From: Icerya purchasi
Lineage: Eukaryota; Arthropoda; Insecta; Hemiptera; Monophlebidae
Length of the DNA stretch: 64,000 nt
Assembly (NCBI GenBank): GCA_039619475.1
Contig: CM077116.1
Location: 455,203,576-455,267,575, forward strand
Reading direction: 5' to 3'
Position 1 is the first letter of the stretch. Each line of letters starts with the position of its first letter. Below the pieces are notes generated by a model. That model saw only the letters and a list, made by a program, of their open reading frames with translations. It had not been told where the DNA came from and made no database searches. Both the position numbers and the translations under genes were made by a program. This document shows positions 22,640 to 34,458 of the stretch, piece by piece.

Positions 22640-25600
22640 GTGAAATCTCTTCTGTAAGGTTAAATATATTGTAGGTGGAGCCACGCCCTTGAAAACGTAA
22701 TCGTGTGACAGGACTGTGTCACCTGCTCGAAGTCGACTCGGGATTCCGAAATCCTTCTGAGAATTTCCCTCCGAAGGCTACTCGGTTGACGGCTTTATTT
22801 TTCGAAGAAACGTTGCAGCTGCTGTCCATTGTCTTGCCAGTTTAAAGTGCAGCCGTTCATGGTGGTGTGTAATATCTTTGATGGAGGCTCAGAGATTGCA
22901 TTTTTGAACGACTCGCTTGGTCCGACTTTTCATTACCAAGTATGCTGGTGTGATCGGGAATCCACAGAAATGTTACAGGTTGTTTTGGTAAATTGCAAGA
23001 GTTTTTTTTTTTTTTTTTTTTTTTTATTTCCAATGCTAGTAGGCGGCGCTTGTTCGTTGATCAAACATAAGATGTATAAATTTAATAGAGTCTGTAGCCA
23101 TCAGTATTTTCATTAGTCTGCCACGCTAATCTTCGGCAAGTATTCGAATCTATACTTTATTTTATGTAGTTCCGCGTTCGGTACAGAACATGTCTTGTTT
23201 AGGCGGGAAACGTATGTCTCGTTGTTTATTCCAAAACCGCAAGCTGCTAAGAATATTGGTCTGCGTCTCTTCCTACTTTTGCTCCATCAGTATAAATAAT
23301 TGTATGACTGGAGTATCTGTGTAAATGTTGGTTTATAACCCTGACGATGGTTAGAATGTGCGGCTTATTCATTTTCTGTAAGGCATAGAGATCGATGTTT
23401 ATATTTGCAGGGTCCTCCACGGCGGGTTTTCTGATATCTCTAGTTTGGCTATAGGATTTGGTACTGTCGCAATATTGTACTTTGTTAGCATAGCAAGAAA
23501 TACTGGCAATGGGTCTCTTTGGAAAATTAAAGAGCAAGGAAGATCGCTTATTTGAATCGGAGATAGACATAGTTATGGGTCAGAAAGTGATAGATGCCGC
23601 GGGAATATCTTCTAGAATATGACAAAAGGAGGGGGGCAGCCGGTTAGAGTACGCGCACTAAGTATAATTTGTAGACAACAGTGTTATGGAATCAAGGGAT
23701 TTTAATATTATTAAACTAGCAGATGAGTATAGCCGGCAAACGTGGCTGATTGTGGAAAGGATATAAGATATACGTTTAAAAGATAAATATTTTAATGAAT
23801 GATTTTGATGCCTCTTTTCTTTTTTTTTTAGTTGGGATACGAGTTGACGCCATGCGAGTTTAGAATCAAAGTGGACAGTTATTGAATTGTAGACTGATAA
23901 TAAAGGATAGGTTTTGACGCCCCCTATGAAAATCAATATAGTTTTGGATGAGGAAAAAACACGTTATCGTCCCCGATCATTATTTTAGTCTATCGATGGT
24001 ATTCTGGAGTATATTTTGAGCATTGGATGAGTACAAGCGGCTGGATATAGTCAGATATGTATCACATAAAATCGCACTAAGAGCAAATCCCTGCGATACA
24101 CCGTTCTCAGTTCGAACGGGTTGTGATAATGACGAACAGATTTTAACATGGAAGCTTAAAAAGCTGTTTATCTAACTGTCTATTCAGCTGATTATGCCAG
24201 CTGATGACCTTTTCAACAATAAACTGTGTAGTGGCCTCATAAGCGGTCAAAAACTTAGAGGAAGAAGAGACGTCTATTAACCATTTTTCTCCGTTGTCTT
24301 GGAAAGAATACTTCTTAATGGTACACAGCGGTAATTTTCAACAGAATGAGAATTTTTATTTTAATATTAGGATGAATGCACCACCTCTTTTTAGGCACTC
24401 GGGAATAGATCCAGCTTTCCAAAATGATAAATATATATGAGTGTGTAGGCGAAAAGATTTAGCAGATACTATAAGGTATTTTATCATACATATCGATGAA
24501 CAAAATGTGTGCCAGGTGTACTATTTTTTTCATGATAATCGGGTTAAAATCTAGTTCGGATATAGAGTAAAACCGTTATTATATGATTTTTCCGGGCCTG
24601 TAGAAAACGATCTATATATATATACTTAATACATCCCCCCCCCATATATATATATATTACTGCTCATCTGCATATTTTTTTGCGTTAAAGGATGAGAGAT
24701 ATGACAGTAGAGAACTGGTTACTAAAGTATTTTGTGAAAACGCTAGCAACTTCACGTGAATTGAATGTAACAGATAAATTGTGATATAAAGCAGAATTGT
24801 TTAGAGACCTATTTTTTTCGAACTACTAATTGATTTAGAGGTCGTCCGATATTCATGAACGATATCAATTCTTGCCAGTATTCTTGCTTTTTAACTCCTA
24901 CAAAGGATCACGTTTTTGCTCGAAATTCTTATTAAATCAGATTCTTGACGAGAAACTTTATATTATCTAAGCGCTCGTTTTACCCCGATCTCCTTATTGC
25001 AGCGAGGAACTTTTCGCTGCTGAGTGGAACAGCCAAATTTGGGTGCGGAAGCATCTGCTGCTGATATTATAGCGTTAATGAATATCTTAGTGAACTTTTG
25101 GAACTATCACTTTAGTTTTGTAGCTTTTCCATCTGCTTTGTTGAACGTGAAACGTGGATAATTCTGTTTTGTATTCGTTAGATTTGGACTATTTGTGTGG
25201 ATAAGACCAGGGAAAATGATCACGGGAGCGTAAGTTCACTGTAACAGATAAATCGAGCAATGATGTGAGCTCGATAGAACGGAAGATCTGTGGTTAATGA
25301 CAAATTATGTGAATAATTAAACTAGATCGCGGTTGGCGGGGCTGGCAATATCAAATCTGTGTTAAGAATGAACCCCCGGTTCGCGGTGAAAAAAGGAGTT
25401 GTTGGACAGAAGTACGTTGAAGTTACTGAGTATCAACTTTAGTTCAGGTAAAATTGATTTACTAACGTATTTTCAGAGGGAGCGGTATGTAACAGTTACA
25501 CGTATTTATTTCTGATCGAGAAATGCAATGGTATGTGAGCAATTCAGCTATCACCTGCAAGCACGAGTTAGTATATTTAGGTTTTGTGCAATCAGTGATG

Positions 25601-25800
25601 AGTCCACATCCATTAGTTCAATTGCCGTATCGTAGCGGAAAACTTTGTAATTTGCAATTGATAAACCGTCAGCGGGCTTTAGACGGGTTTTCTGAAGGCA
25701 AATTATAAGGAGGGGCTATGTGGCTCTATAAGGTGTTTCAGTTCTGTACTATTGTTCAGATAGCTCCTGAAGTTCAGTGTAGGATCATTACTAGCGCCAT
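22640..25800 (-). pseudogene. Nearly full-length I-like LINE ORF2, decayed
   Basis: The minus strand shows, in correct order, all parts of an endonuclease/reverse transcriptase/RNase H polyprotein. LNFRSYLNNSTELKHLIE (25775-25715) and IICLQKTRLKPADGLSIAN (25707-25640) are the start of the AP endonuclease. AADASVPKFGCSTQQRKVPR (near 25040) is the linker. VRTENGVSQGFALSAILCD (24125-24070) is the reverse transcriptase motif with SQG in place of PQG. FDSKLAWRQLVSQL (near 23850) is the thumb. IIYTDGAKV (near 23290), INNETYVSRLNKTCSV and FLWIPDHTSILGNEKSD (near 22950) form RNase H. LSHDYVFKGVAPPTIY (22715-22670) is the C-terminal domain. Many frameshifts and stops occur, and a 24 bp poly(T) sits at 23002-23025 inside RNase H. 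RNase H places it near the I/Loa side of LINEs. Confidence 0.9.
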
Positions 25801-27277
25801 GTTTTTTTTTTTTTAGCATTTATCGTTTGACGTTTATTTTTCCCGCTTAAGGTGAAGACTGTTTGTATTGTCTGCAGTATTTCGACCGGAAAACGACCTA
25901 CATAGTTCCTTTATTATTCGCACGCATCTATTTTTGGCGCTCGAACTTGACCGGTTTTCATTAGATGAACAATATTCCTCCTTTTTTTCTTTTATTCCTA
26001 CGTAATAAGTATTAATGATGGTCGAATGGTGTGACGTCAGATCAAAAAAAAAAAAAAAAAAAAAAAAGTCCAATGAAATTATTTTTAAGTTGTTAATAAT
26101 AACAAGCAGTTCATGGCACATGGAATGATAATTCGGCGGGGGATTAAACCTTGACTTTATTAAAGTTTTTTTTTCTTGTTCCTTTTTCTACTTTCGTGGA
26201 AGTATGTGCAATTAACCAAATTAAAAAAGTTACCTATTAAAGTTGTATAGCAAAAAAGAAAAAGTAACATTTTCTTAAAATTTATGAACATGCAGTCGTA
26301 CAGTGACGAAGCAGGACGTGTCTAAGTTACTTTTAAAATCTTTTAGTGGGAGTTATGCGGTAAGTAAGCAACAATTAATTAACAAAAAATGGAATTACAC
26401 GGGAGAAACGTTATTTCCCTTTGGTGTATTACTTTAAATTTCGGGACTTCACTTCAACTGCTGCTTGCACATAATATAAAGAAACAAAAAAAAAAAAAGG
26501 AAAAAAAATGGGAGACAATGTAACAGTATAATTATGATTGAAATTGTTTTTTTCCCTTTACGAAACATTTATGTTGTTTTGAAATTCTAAATCCTAAAGC
26601 GGCACCATTTCCTTTCTGTGCGGATTAATAATAAGCCTGTGAAATTTTTTATTCGTAAATAATTTTCGAGTATATATAAAATGATCACTCAAGCACATTA
26701 CTTGCAGCAACTACTTTTAAACATTACCTGTTTAATTTTTTTTTTTCTAACGATGGATGACATTAATGATCTGAATACTATTTGAGCGTTGCATTCTAAT
26801 TATTACAGAAATATGCGCAGACCTTGAAATTTCACTTACGTATATTACATTAATGTTGTTCCTTTTTTTTCTTCCTATTCTCACGTAATCACAGACATTA
26901 TTTCGGAAATTTTTATTGTTCAAAAATTTTTTGGGAAAAATTTTAATTTTATTGACGTATCTTTTTTACATCCGATTGCTTCGCTGCATAATCTCCGAGT
27001 AAATCCGATTCTTCTTCCGAATTATCAGAAAACAGCCGACTCCGAAATATTCACCTAAAAAACAAAAAAAAAAAAAAAGAACAATCGTTTTTGAGGACGA
27101 TTCTGTTGATATATTCGTCAAATTTCTTTTAACTTCTTGAAATTAGTACTTCTTCATTAGAGAGACTTGTTCAGAATAACATTTTACGATGTGAAGGAAA
27201 AATGCGAGCGCGTAGCGAGTGATGGAAATGTAAAAAGCTTTTTAAATTAGTAATTATATACCTCTCTGTATGGAAAT
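25801..27277. other. No gene recognised
   Basis: AT-rich, with an A tract at 26044-26066 and other A/T runs. No motif was found. Confidence 0.5.
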
Positions 27278-27362
27278 GTCCCCTTACTCTCATCAGTGCC
27301 GATCGGCTTAGTGTACACTGTGAACCTTAATTTCACCACAACTTGCGCCCGTGTCAAGGATA
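27278..27362 (+). mobile_element. tRNA-derived SINE, family 2, 3' fragment
   Basis: It matches the 3' third of the copy at 58152-58415: CTTACTCTCATCAGTGCCG, CGGCTTAGT, CACTGTGAACCTTAA and GTCAAGGAT. The tRNA head and middle are missing. Confidence 0.75.
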
Positions 27363-27685
27363 TTGCATTTATTCTACTTTTATATCAGGGTTAGAGATAT
27401 ACATGTATTTTTTTAAATTTCTAATGTAAACAAATCTATAATTATACTTTAATCGTTGAGCGGATTTTTGCTTTTATAAAATATTTGGTTCGCTAAAAAT
27501 TGCCTAAGAAAGTTTTAATAAGTGTCTTAAAATATTCGAGGCTATATTATTTTTGTTTTTGTATTACTGTCAGAAGCGTTTTTTTATTATCGACTTCGAA
27601 GGTTATTATATGTTCGTTGCGTATATACATACACATTTCTTTTGTATCATTTATGTTTGTTCGCGCATAACTTGCCAAAGTGTTA
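27363..27685. other. No gene recognised
   Basis: AT-rich spacer between the SINE fragment and the Penelope-like remnant. Confidence 0.5.
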
Positions 27686-28005
27686 ACGAATTAATTTCGA
27701 TAATACGGCAATTTTAGAAAAAATAGAACAAATAGAGGAATCGGACTGGTCAGAGAAGCGATCAAAATTGAACGGCATGAAATCTTTCATCGAAACAACG
27801 GCTATAATTAAAAAACGAAACGAAAGACCATTAATTAATCGGTTAAAATTTGAAATTGACGATGGGAAAACGAAACAGCAGTAGCGCACGCACAGTCTGA
27901 TATTTTCTCCGTATTTTTTTGTATGTAATTTTTTCCAAATTCTATATTATTGACTCTTTTGTGTTCTGAAGATGGGACATTTGTCCGAAACTTAACCCGT
28001 GTCTT
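27686..28005 (+). pseudogene. Possible Penelope-like element 3' end
   Basis: A plus-strand frame reads VREAIKIERHE followed by a degraded RNNGYN. This resembles the (I)REAIEIEKxxxNxNRxDGY signature near the GIY-YIG end of Penelope-like elements. About 130 bp further on comes CTGAAGATGGGACATTTGTCC then GAAAC, a short hairpin before CGAAAC, which is a common tail shape of these elements. Only the tail is visible, and the call rests on two short signatures. Confidence 0.45.
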
Positions 28006-28980
28006 GTGTTTCACCGAATAACAACTGGGTTGCGTCTACTAACAAGGAAAGTTTAAAAAAATGTATTTAACATTCGTATCTTAATCAGAGTGTCGACGTT
28101 AAATTTAAATTACAACAGTTAGAAACCGTATTCTTTTCTTCTATACATGGTAGTCGAATTCCAGACGTCCAGAACTGATTGTTAGTGATGACCGAAACAG
28201 TTCTTTTCGAAGAGTTGCTCTTATTGTTCCTGTTCATTTTAAAGAACAGTTCTTCTTATCGGTTTCCAGTTCTTATCAGTTCCTGACTCCCGATTCTGTA
28301 ATAACTGTTTCTTAAACAGCTCTCTGAACAGATAGTACGGTAGCTGTAGTGTAATAGTTCTCATCTCACTGTGTTTCAGCTCTCATTGATTAAAAATAGA
28401 CAAGCAATACTGAAAATTAACAATAACGTACGATCGTGCCACAATTTTTGTATATGACTAATAGAATAGAAGTTATAATAGATAATATTTGCTTAAAACA
28501 GTTTGAACCAGCGTGTTTTGCCAGTGTTATTGCTAATAACGCTATGGATTCTGGTTAGGCCTTTCTTTTTTTCTTTTTTCTTTCAGGAAATCGATTTTAA
28601 CTTAAAATTGAAATTTTTGCGTAACTACCACAACAGCCTGTCGATCTGCAATAGTAATGAATGTAAATGAATGGTCAACGCGAAATATTGGCGACAGACG
28701 GAGTTCTCATACGAAATGCATCAGCGAGCGAATTTCATTCGTATTACCACGATGTTACCAGAGTGGCAGTAACACATCACATTGCTATGAATATCTACCA
28801 TTGAGATATGCGCGATTCAAGTCCATACTCGTTACTTATTCTATTACAGCAAAAATCATTAAAACTGAAACAGAAAAAACTGTTCTCCTTGTTCTGCCTC
28901 TGTGCTACAGTTTTTTTTTCCCCCACTGATTGAACAGTAAGTTAAAAGAGCTGGGAACTGAGTACTGTTACAATTTTCAA
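28006..28980. other. No gene; AACAGTTC-rich patch
   Basis: Between 28190 and 28380 the words CAGTTC, GTTCTT and AACAG recur on both strands. A C-run and GAACAG occur near 28920-28940. This may be subterminal sequence of a DNA transposon, but clear ends were not found. Confidence 0.3.
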
Positions 28981-29290
28981 AATATTATATATAAAAAAGT
29001 CACTTTTATCACAGAAAATATATTTAAAATATTAATAATTAAAAATTGCCGACATGTTTCGGAGTCACGTACTCCATAATCATGGCTGTTCAGGTAGTTG
29101 TTTTTATCCTTAGTTACTGATGCATTTAGTTTATTATTTAAATCTCCACATATCCTTTGGTCCCTTATGTTTTTAGTTCCTTCTAGTTTAATTCTTTTCC
29201 TTTCATTAAGTTCCACGTTTCTTGCGATATCTACTATTTCTTGGATGTTTCTACTCTTACTCTATGTATTAGTATTAAGTCTTCAAAAAC
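28981..29290 (-). other. Unassigned minus-strand open frame, retroelement-like tail
   Basis: A 79-residue minus-strand frame (29216-28977) reads MELNERKRIKLEGTKNIRDQ at its start and overlaps ATGGAGTACGTGACTCCGAA then ACATG, a hairpin followed by CGAAAC. That is the same shape as the tail near 27970. It could be the 3' end of another Penelope-like copy; no protein domain is recognised. Confidence 0.3.
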
Positions 29291-31723
29291 CTGTATTATA
29301 ACAATACAATCGCGCGCTCGTTTTCTATAAGTCAAGTACTACAAAGTTCGGGAATATTGAATGCGTTTTTTAATCATCGTTTCAATTTGAATTTGTTGCT
29401 GAGACTCTAAAGTATTAATGTTGTTTCAGAATAATCATAATTTCCGCCTTTAGGAAGCGGTATATTTTACTGTGGAACATCTTTTATCGCGAGTAAAATT
29501 ACTTTTTTACTCTTTGTTTCATTAAATTTTTAGAGTTAATTTTGAAGTCGGTATTTTTTTTTTTATTTACTTTTCTGTTTTTCTTTTTAATACTTATAAT
29601 AATTTAAGTGATGGTAAAAAAAGCAAATTTTCGATAATTTTGATGTTTCTAAATAAATTAACTCAGACTGGCCAGCTATTGTAGGTGTAGTTGGTTAGTT
29701 AATTATGTTTCATTCGCGTAATCGCGCTGTCGCACACTAAAACTTCCTAAAATTTCATTTGCGCGCTGGTGAATGTTTATAGTTAGCGCGACCAAAAAAA
29801 AGAAGGGGGGACTAGAAGAAAAAAAGCATGAAAAAAGTGCATACAGCAATGTTTTAACATCTTCACACTGGAATATTTTGTTGTTTTTTTTTTTCGTAAC
29901 TATTAAATACCCTTCAACATCGTTACTCTACTCAGTTTTTCACTTCACCGAAGAAGTATATGTTTTAACGCGCGTGCATAAATTTCTTATTCCATCAGGC
30001 AGTTTGCTTCGTAGCTGTTTAGCAGGAGTGACACACCGTATTGGTAATATGTTTTATTCCTTCGCGATAGAAAATTTCTCATACTTTCCTGAATTGGTAA
30101 TTTTTCGATTCCAGTTTGCGACCTGTAAAGGACAGAGTTTCTCATTCATTACGGTTAACGTTACATTTATACCGGTCCCGCTTTATGGAGCCAAATGCAC
30201 GCTAACACGTTTTCTCAAACGATGAAAGAGAGCAAATCGATTCAAGAGTGACCGCCCCCTCAAGGGACGGAGAAATAGTATTTTTAAAAACTTCCATCGA
30301 ATTTTCTTATCATGCGAACGTGTTTTCCGCCAGTTGCAGTTTATCAGACACACACACTGCGGCATAGGCGGTAACATCGTTGTGAAATCGTTTTCAAGTT
30401 CTGAAATCTTTTATTAACCAGTCCAGTTAAAAGTAGGTAATCCGCAGAATTTTTTGCCTGTCTAATTGGCTCTTATCATCGGAAAATGCATTTTAAAGGT
30501 CAGTCAGCAGCTTCAGCGTGAATGTTTGCAATTTTTTTTTGCGGTAACAAACAAAAAGGAGGGCACGCGTGAAAAATTTCTGTCGCAGTAAATTAATTTA
30601 GCATCTTTTCATTCTTAATTTTAATATTTTTCCTGTTTTTAGAGTGCAGTATATATAGAGCTAAATTGCGCTTGATTGGTCGTTTGGTTTAATTAACGTT
30701 ATTACATTCGTCGGAAATTCGGAAATAGTTTTACCGAGTTGATTGTTTAATAGAAAAAGCCTTCTTACCGTACAATACGCCAGTTTATAATAACCACCCG
30801 TATTTGTCCTGCGAATATGATTCTAAAGACCGAAAAAACCCCATAAAAATCAACGATATCACGTTGATTTCTTCTTGATTGCGAGACTTGAGATTTAAAA
30901 GAATTTTTCGGAGAATGTATGGCGTTCGAGTTAAAACGCTTGCAGCCATCAACGTGTCTAATTCTAAGCTCCTAATCAGTGACGCAAATAGAAGACAAGT
31001 GCTGACGTGAATACGATCGAAAATACTGTAATTACTCCGGAGATCAAATGAAAAATTATTTGAAATTTTTTACTTTAAACAGCAAAATGTACGAAATGTT
31101 TTTTCACGGACACGACTTTCAATGCTAATAATGATATTGACGATAATAACCAAACCGAGTAAATTTTTATTTATAAATTGTGATAATAAATGCGAATACA
31201 AATATTATTATATTTACAATTTTTTTTTTTTTTTTTTTTATTTCTTTGGACGGCGTCAACATTAACAGAGCGTAAGTGAAATTTTTGAAATTCTAGCCGA
31301 TCGAACACCACTGCCTAACCAACTACGGTAGCTGGCTATTTTAGATTGTTATCATTGCACTCGTATTTGGGATTCATGGAACAGTGAGTCCAGTGTACTC
31401 TGATAGCATTAAAAAGAAAATAAGGAAAAAACGATTGTGTGTAATTTTCTTTTTTTTTTTCATAGCCATTGCTTGCAAAACCTACCAATTTATTTATTTT
31501 TTTGAAATAAAAAATAAATATATAAATAGCAAGTTCTTGTAAATACGCAATCGCCCGATAATATTAATATACATTTATACGAGTGCCCTTTACAATACTC
31601 CAAATTTTACTTATATCCTTATACATGCACTTTCACAAAATTATACCCGTAAACGTATTAAGATCCCAATTCAGAATAACACCTGTAGCATGTTATAATC
31701 ATTCCCACTATGGTAAATTTTAA
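29291..31723. other. No gene recognised
   Basis: AT-rich, with a T tract at about 31219-31239. A 150-residue plus-strand frame (29773-30225) is hydrophobic and low in information, with no domain recognised. Confidence 0.45.
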
Positions 31724-31727
31724 TTAA

Positions 31728-33900
31728 GGGGGTATTCTAGTCTAGAAGCATAATAAATTTTGGACGTTTTGTTGAGCTCGATAAAAAAAAAAAAAAAATG
31801 CGTATATTTTTAATATTTATTTTTTTGCAAGATAATTATTGATATTTTATAAATATGCAAAAAAAGAAAAAAGAAAGAAAAAATAAAACGGAAAAAAATT
31901 AAAATCGAACAAGTTATCAGTTGGTAAAGTTGGGGGTTAAAAAAAAAAAAAGGCGGTGCTCTGATTGACACCATTACATAGCTTTTCCGGTCATCTAAAA
32001 TAAAATTTAAAAAAAGATTCTTAATTAGTAAGAACGTCGTTATAGCCCCTACCGAAGAGAAAACGGAATTTTCCCCCCACAAAATGGCGGCTGTCTAACG
32101 AAAAAAAATACCATTTTCGACCCATTTTTTTTTTTTTTTTATAATTTTCACTTTTTTAAAAGAGTAAAAAACACAATTTTGACGCAAAAGTGGTCGAAGC
32201 GATTGAAGGTTATATTATATTGAAGGTTGGTAGAAAATTTGAAGTAAAACAGTTAAATAGAACTTTAGGTATTCAACCATCTTCGAAAAAGTAGTTTTGA
32301 GAAAAACGCGTTTAAAGTTTTGAGTAATTTTTAGGCAGCCGCAACAGTTTATAGAATGGTATGCTATAGTTGCATTTTATTAATCGGCGATTCCATGAAG
32401 TATGTCTTTTTCGACTCTCAACTAGAGATATTTTCGGAAGCTTGTTCTGATTTACCAGCAGTTCTAGCTTTCTTAGAAGCATCAGAAGCTCGTTGCTCGA
32501 AGCGCTCGGAGAGACACTTCCTATGCCGCACTTCTCCAATGCGCGTTGACGCGGCCGCCCGAAACGCAAAATGATAGCTGCTTCGGCGCCGTTTCTTTAA
32601 TTACGTAACTTGCAATTAAAATTTTTTTTATGAAACGTCCGTTATAGAGAGCAACTCTTTCAGAATAAAATCCTTTTTGAATTTTTGCTCAAGAATTAAC
32701 TAATCAGAGTCCCGATTTCGGCGACCTCCATTTTAACATTATTGCCAATCCTGCAAAAACTTACGAATATCAAGGAGCCAAATTTTTATGGTAGTTAGGT
32801 CTCCTCTCAAATACCTACAATTTAAATAAAGAAAAAGTTCGATACTATAATTTTTTTTTCTTTTTTCTTTTTTTTCTTTCTTGTTTTGGGTTTTTCCCTG
32901 GGCTTGCCAATAATAGACGATTACCCGTCAACACGTGTAAATAGAAGCAATTAGGAGTTACAAGGAACGGAATCCGACAAAGAACGTTATACCAAGGATG
33001 GATAAATAATGACAATCAACGTCGATAAATGCCAAACATATGTATCTTGAAAAGAGAAGGAATGACATTGCCGAAGGTAAGAGCAAAAGAAGTTAGCTGT
33101 CCCATACTATTGCCACATGTGCAATTACAGAGCCCACAGTACTAACGGACAAAGGAATCAGACTACAAATAATTAAGGAAGAAGAAACACGAGATGTTTA
33201 AAAAGTAGTTAGAGCCATCCAGCACCAAAGCTATATAGACCACAGCGCTTAGCGTGCCGTGAACAGTTATCCGAAAGTTCAATCACTTTTTCCACTGCTA
33301 TAAAATAAGGTTTGTAATTCTCAACTATAAAAATTGAATAATAATTATGGCGACGACTGCAAAGATAGCGCCTACTATCCTGTCAAAAGGAAATGAATAA
33401 AATTTACACCTAACACTATGGCCACACTACAATAGCAGCGCCCACGGTGCCGGCTGACAAGGAGTTCGTTATCTAACATTAGGGCCGGAAATGCGACATC
33501 GGGCCCGCAATATTAACTGCGAGCTGTGATCTTCGTTTAGAGCGGAGTTCATTACAAGTAACTGGGCACGATAAGATAGGAATGCCAAAGTGAAAGAGAA
33601 CTACTGAAGGGATTAGATCTTAATATGATGAAGAATAGAAGATGGGAATTTTGCTACAATTGGAGCCACGTAATTAATTTTTCAAAATTCGCTATTTTTT
33701 GCGAAAACTTATAAACCGGTTCAATTAAACAAAAAGGCATTTTATAACGAGATATATATATTTTTTTTTTTTTATTAATTATTTTTTTCTAATAGAAAAA
33801 ATCGTAAAACCGGTCTCGCGCACATTTGCGAACTGGTTTCTATGGGAATCCCGTAAAATTTGGTGCCCATTCAGTAACAGTTTTATTCCTGACACCTTTT

Positions 33901-33955
<55 letters not shown>

Positions 33956-34454
33956 CGCGGTGAGAAACTTTTATTAATCGACTTTTTAAAAATCGGCCTA
34001 AAATCTGTTAATTTGACCGGACTAATAGCGACGGAAAATTAGAACGATGTCTGAGAGATCGTGAATTAATGAAATCTCATCCGGGATTATTATCTAGCTC
34101 GAACACCGGCAAAAGATAACGCTACAAGCACCAAATCCGTCTTTTAAACACAAAAATTATAATTAACACTAAAAATGAGTTGTTTGTGAGCAGTGTACGT
34201 ACGTTTATGTTTCTTGTAGATTGTAGCGAAATTGAGCCGAACTGAATATCGAGCGTGAGAAGATTTTCTTCAAAAAAATACGTTATTATGACCTTCGGTT
34301 AATCAGTTTTTAAGTGTTTACGGTTATTCCTATATATTCGTACGTATATATAATGTCATCATACCAAAAATGGTCAGCTCCGACCTAAAGACTTTTAAGA
34401 ATATGTAAGAAAAAAATTGATTTCTTCAAAATTCTAGACCAGAATACCCCCCGC
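31728..34454. mobile_element. TTAA-flanked DNA transposon (Kolobok or piggyBac group), non-autonomous
   Basis: The left end GGGGGTATTCTAGTCTAGAA and the reverse complement of the right end GGGGGTATTCTGGTCTAGAA agree at 19 of 20 positions. They are flanked by TTAA at 31724-31727 and 34455-34458; two extra bases (GC) lie between the right repeat and its TTAA. The 2.7 kb interior has no long open frame with a transposase signature. It includes an (AT)n run at 33906-33953 and poly(A/T) runs. A minus-strand frame at 32569-32312 shows RALEKCGIG and ASNELLMLLRKLELL but no recognised domain. Confidence 0.7.
33906..33953. repeat. (AT)n microsatellite
   Basis: About 24 uninterrupted AT units inside the TTAA-flanked element. 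Confidence 0.97.
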
Positions 34455-34458
34455 TTAA

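Noticed and set aside
29773..30225. 150-codon plus-strand open frame as a gene
   Set aside because: Composition is low in information, poly(T) encodes a Phe run, and no domain or splice sites support it.
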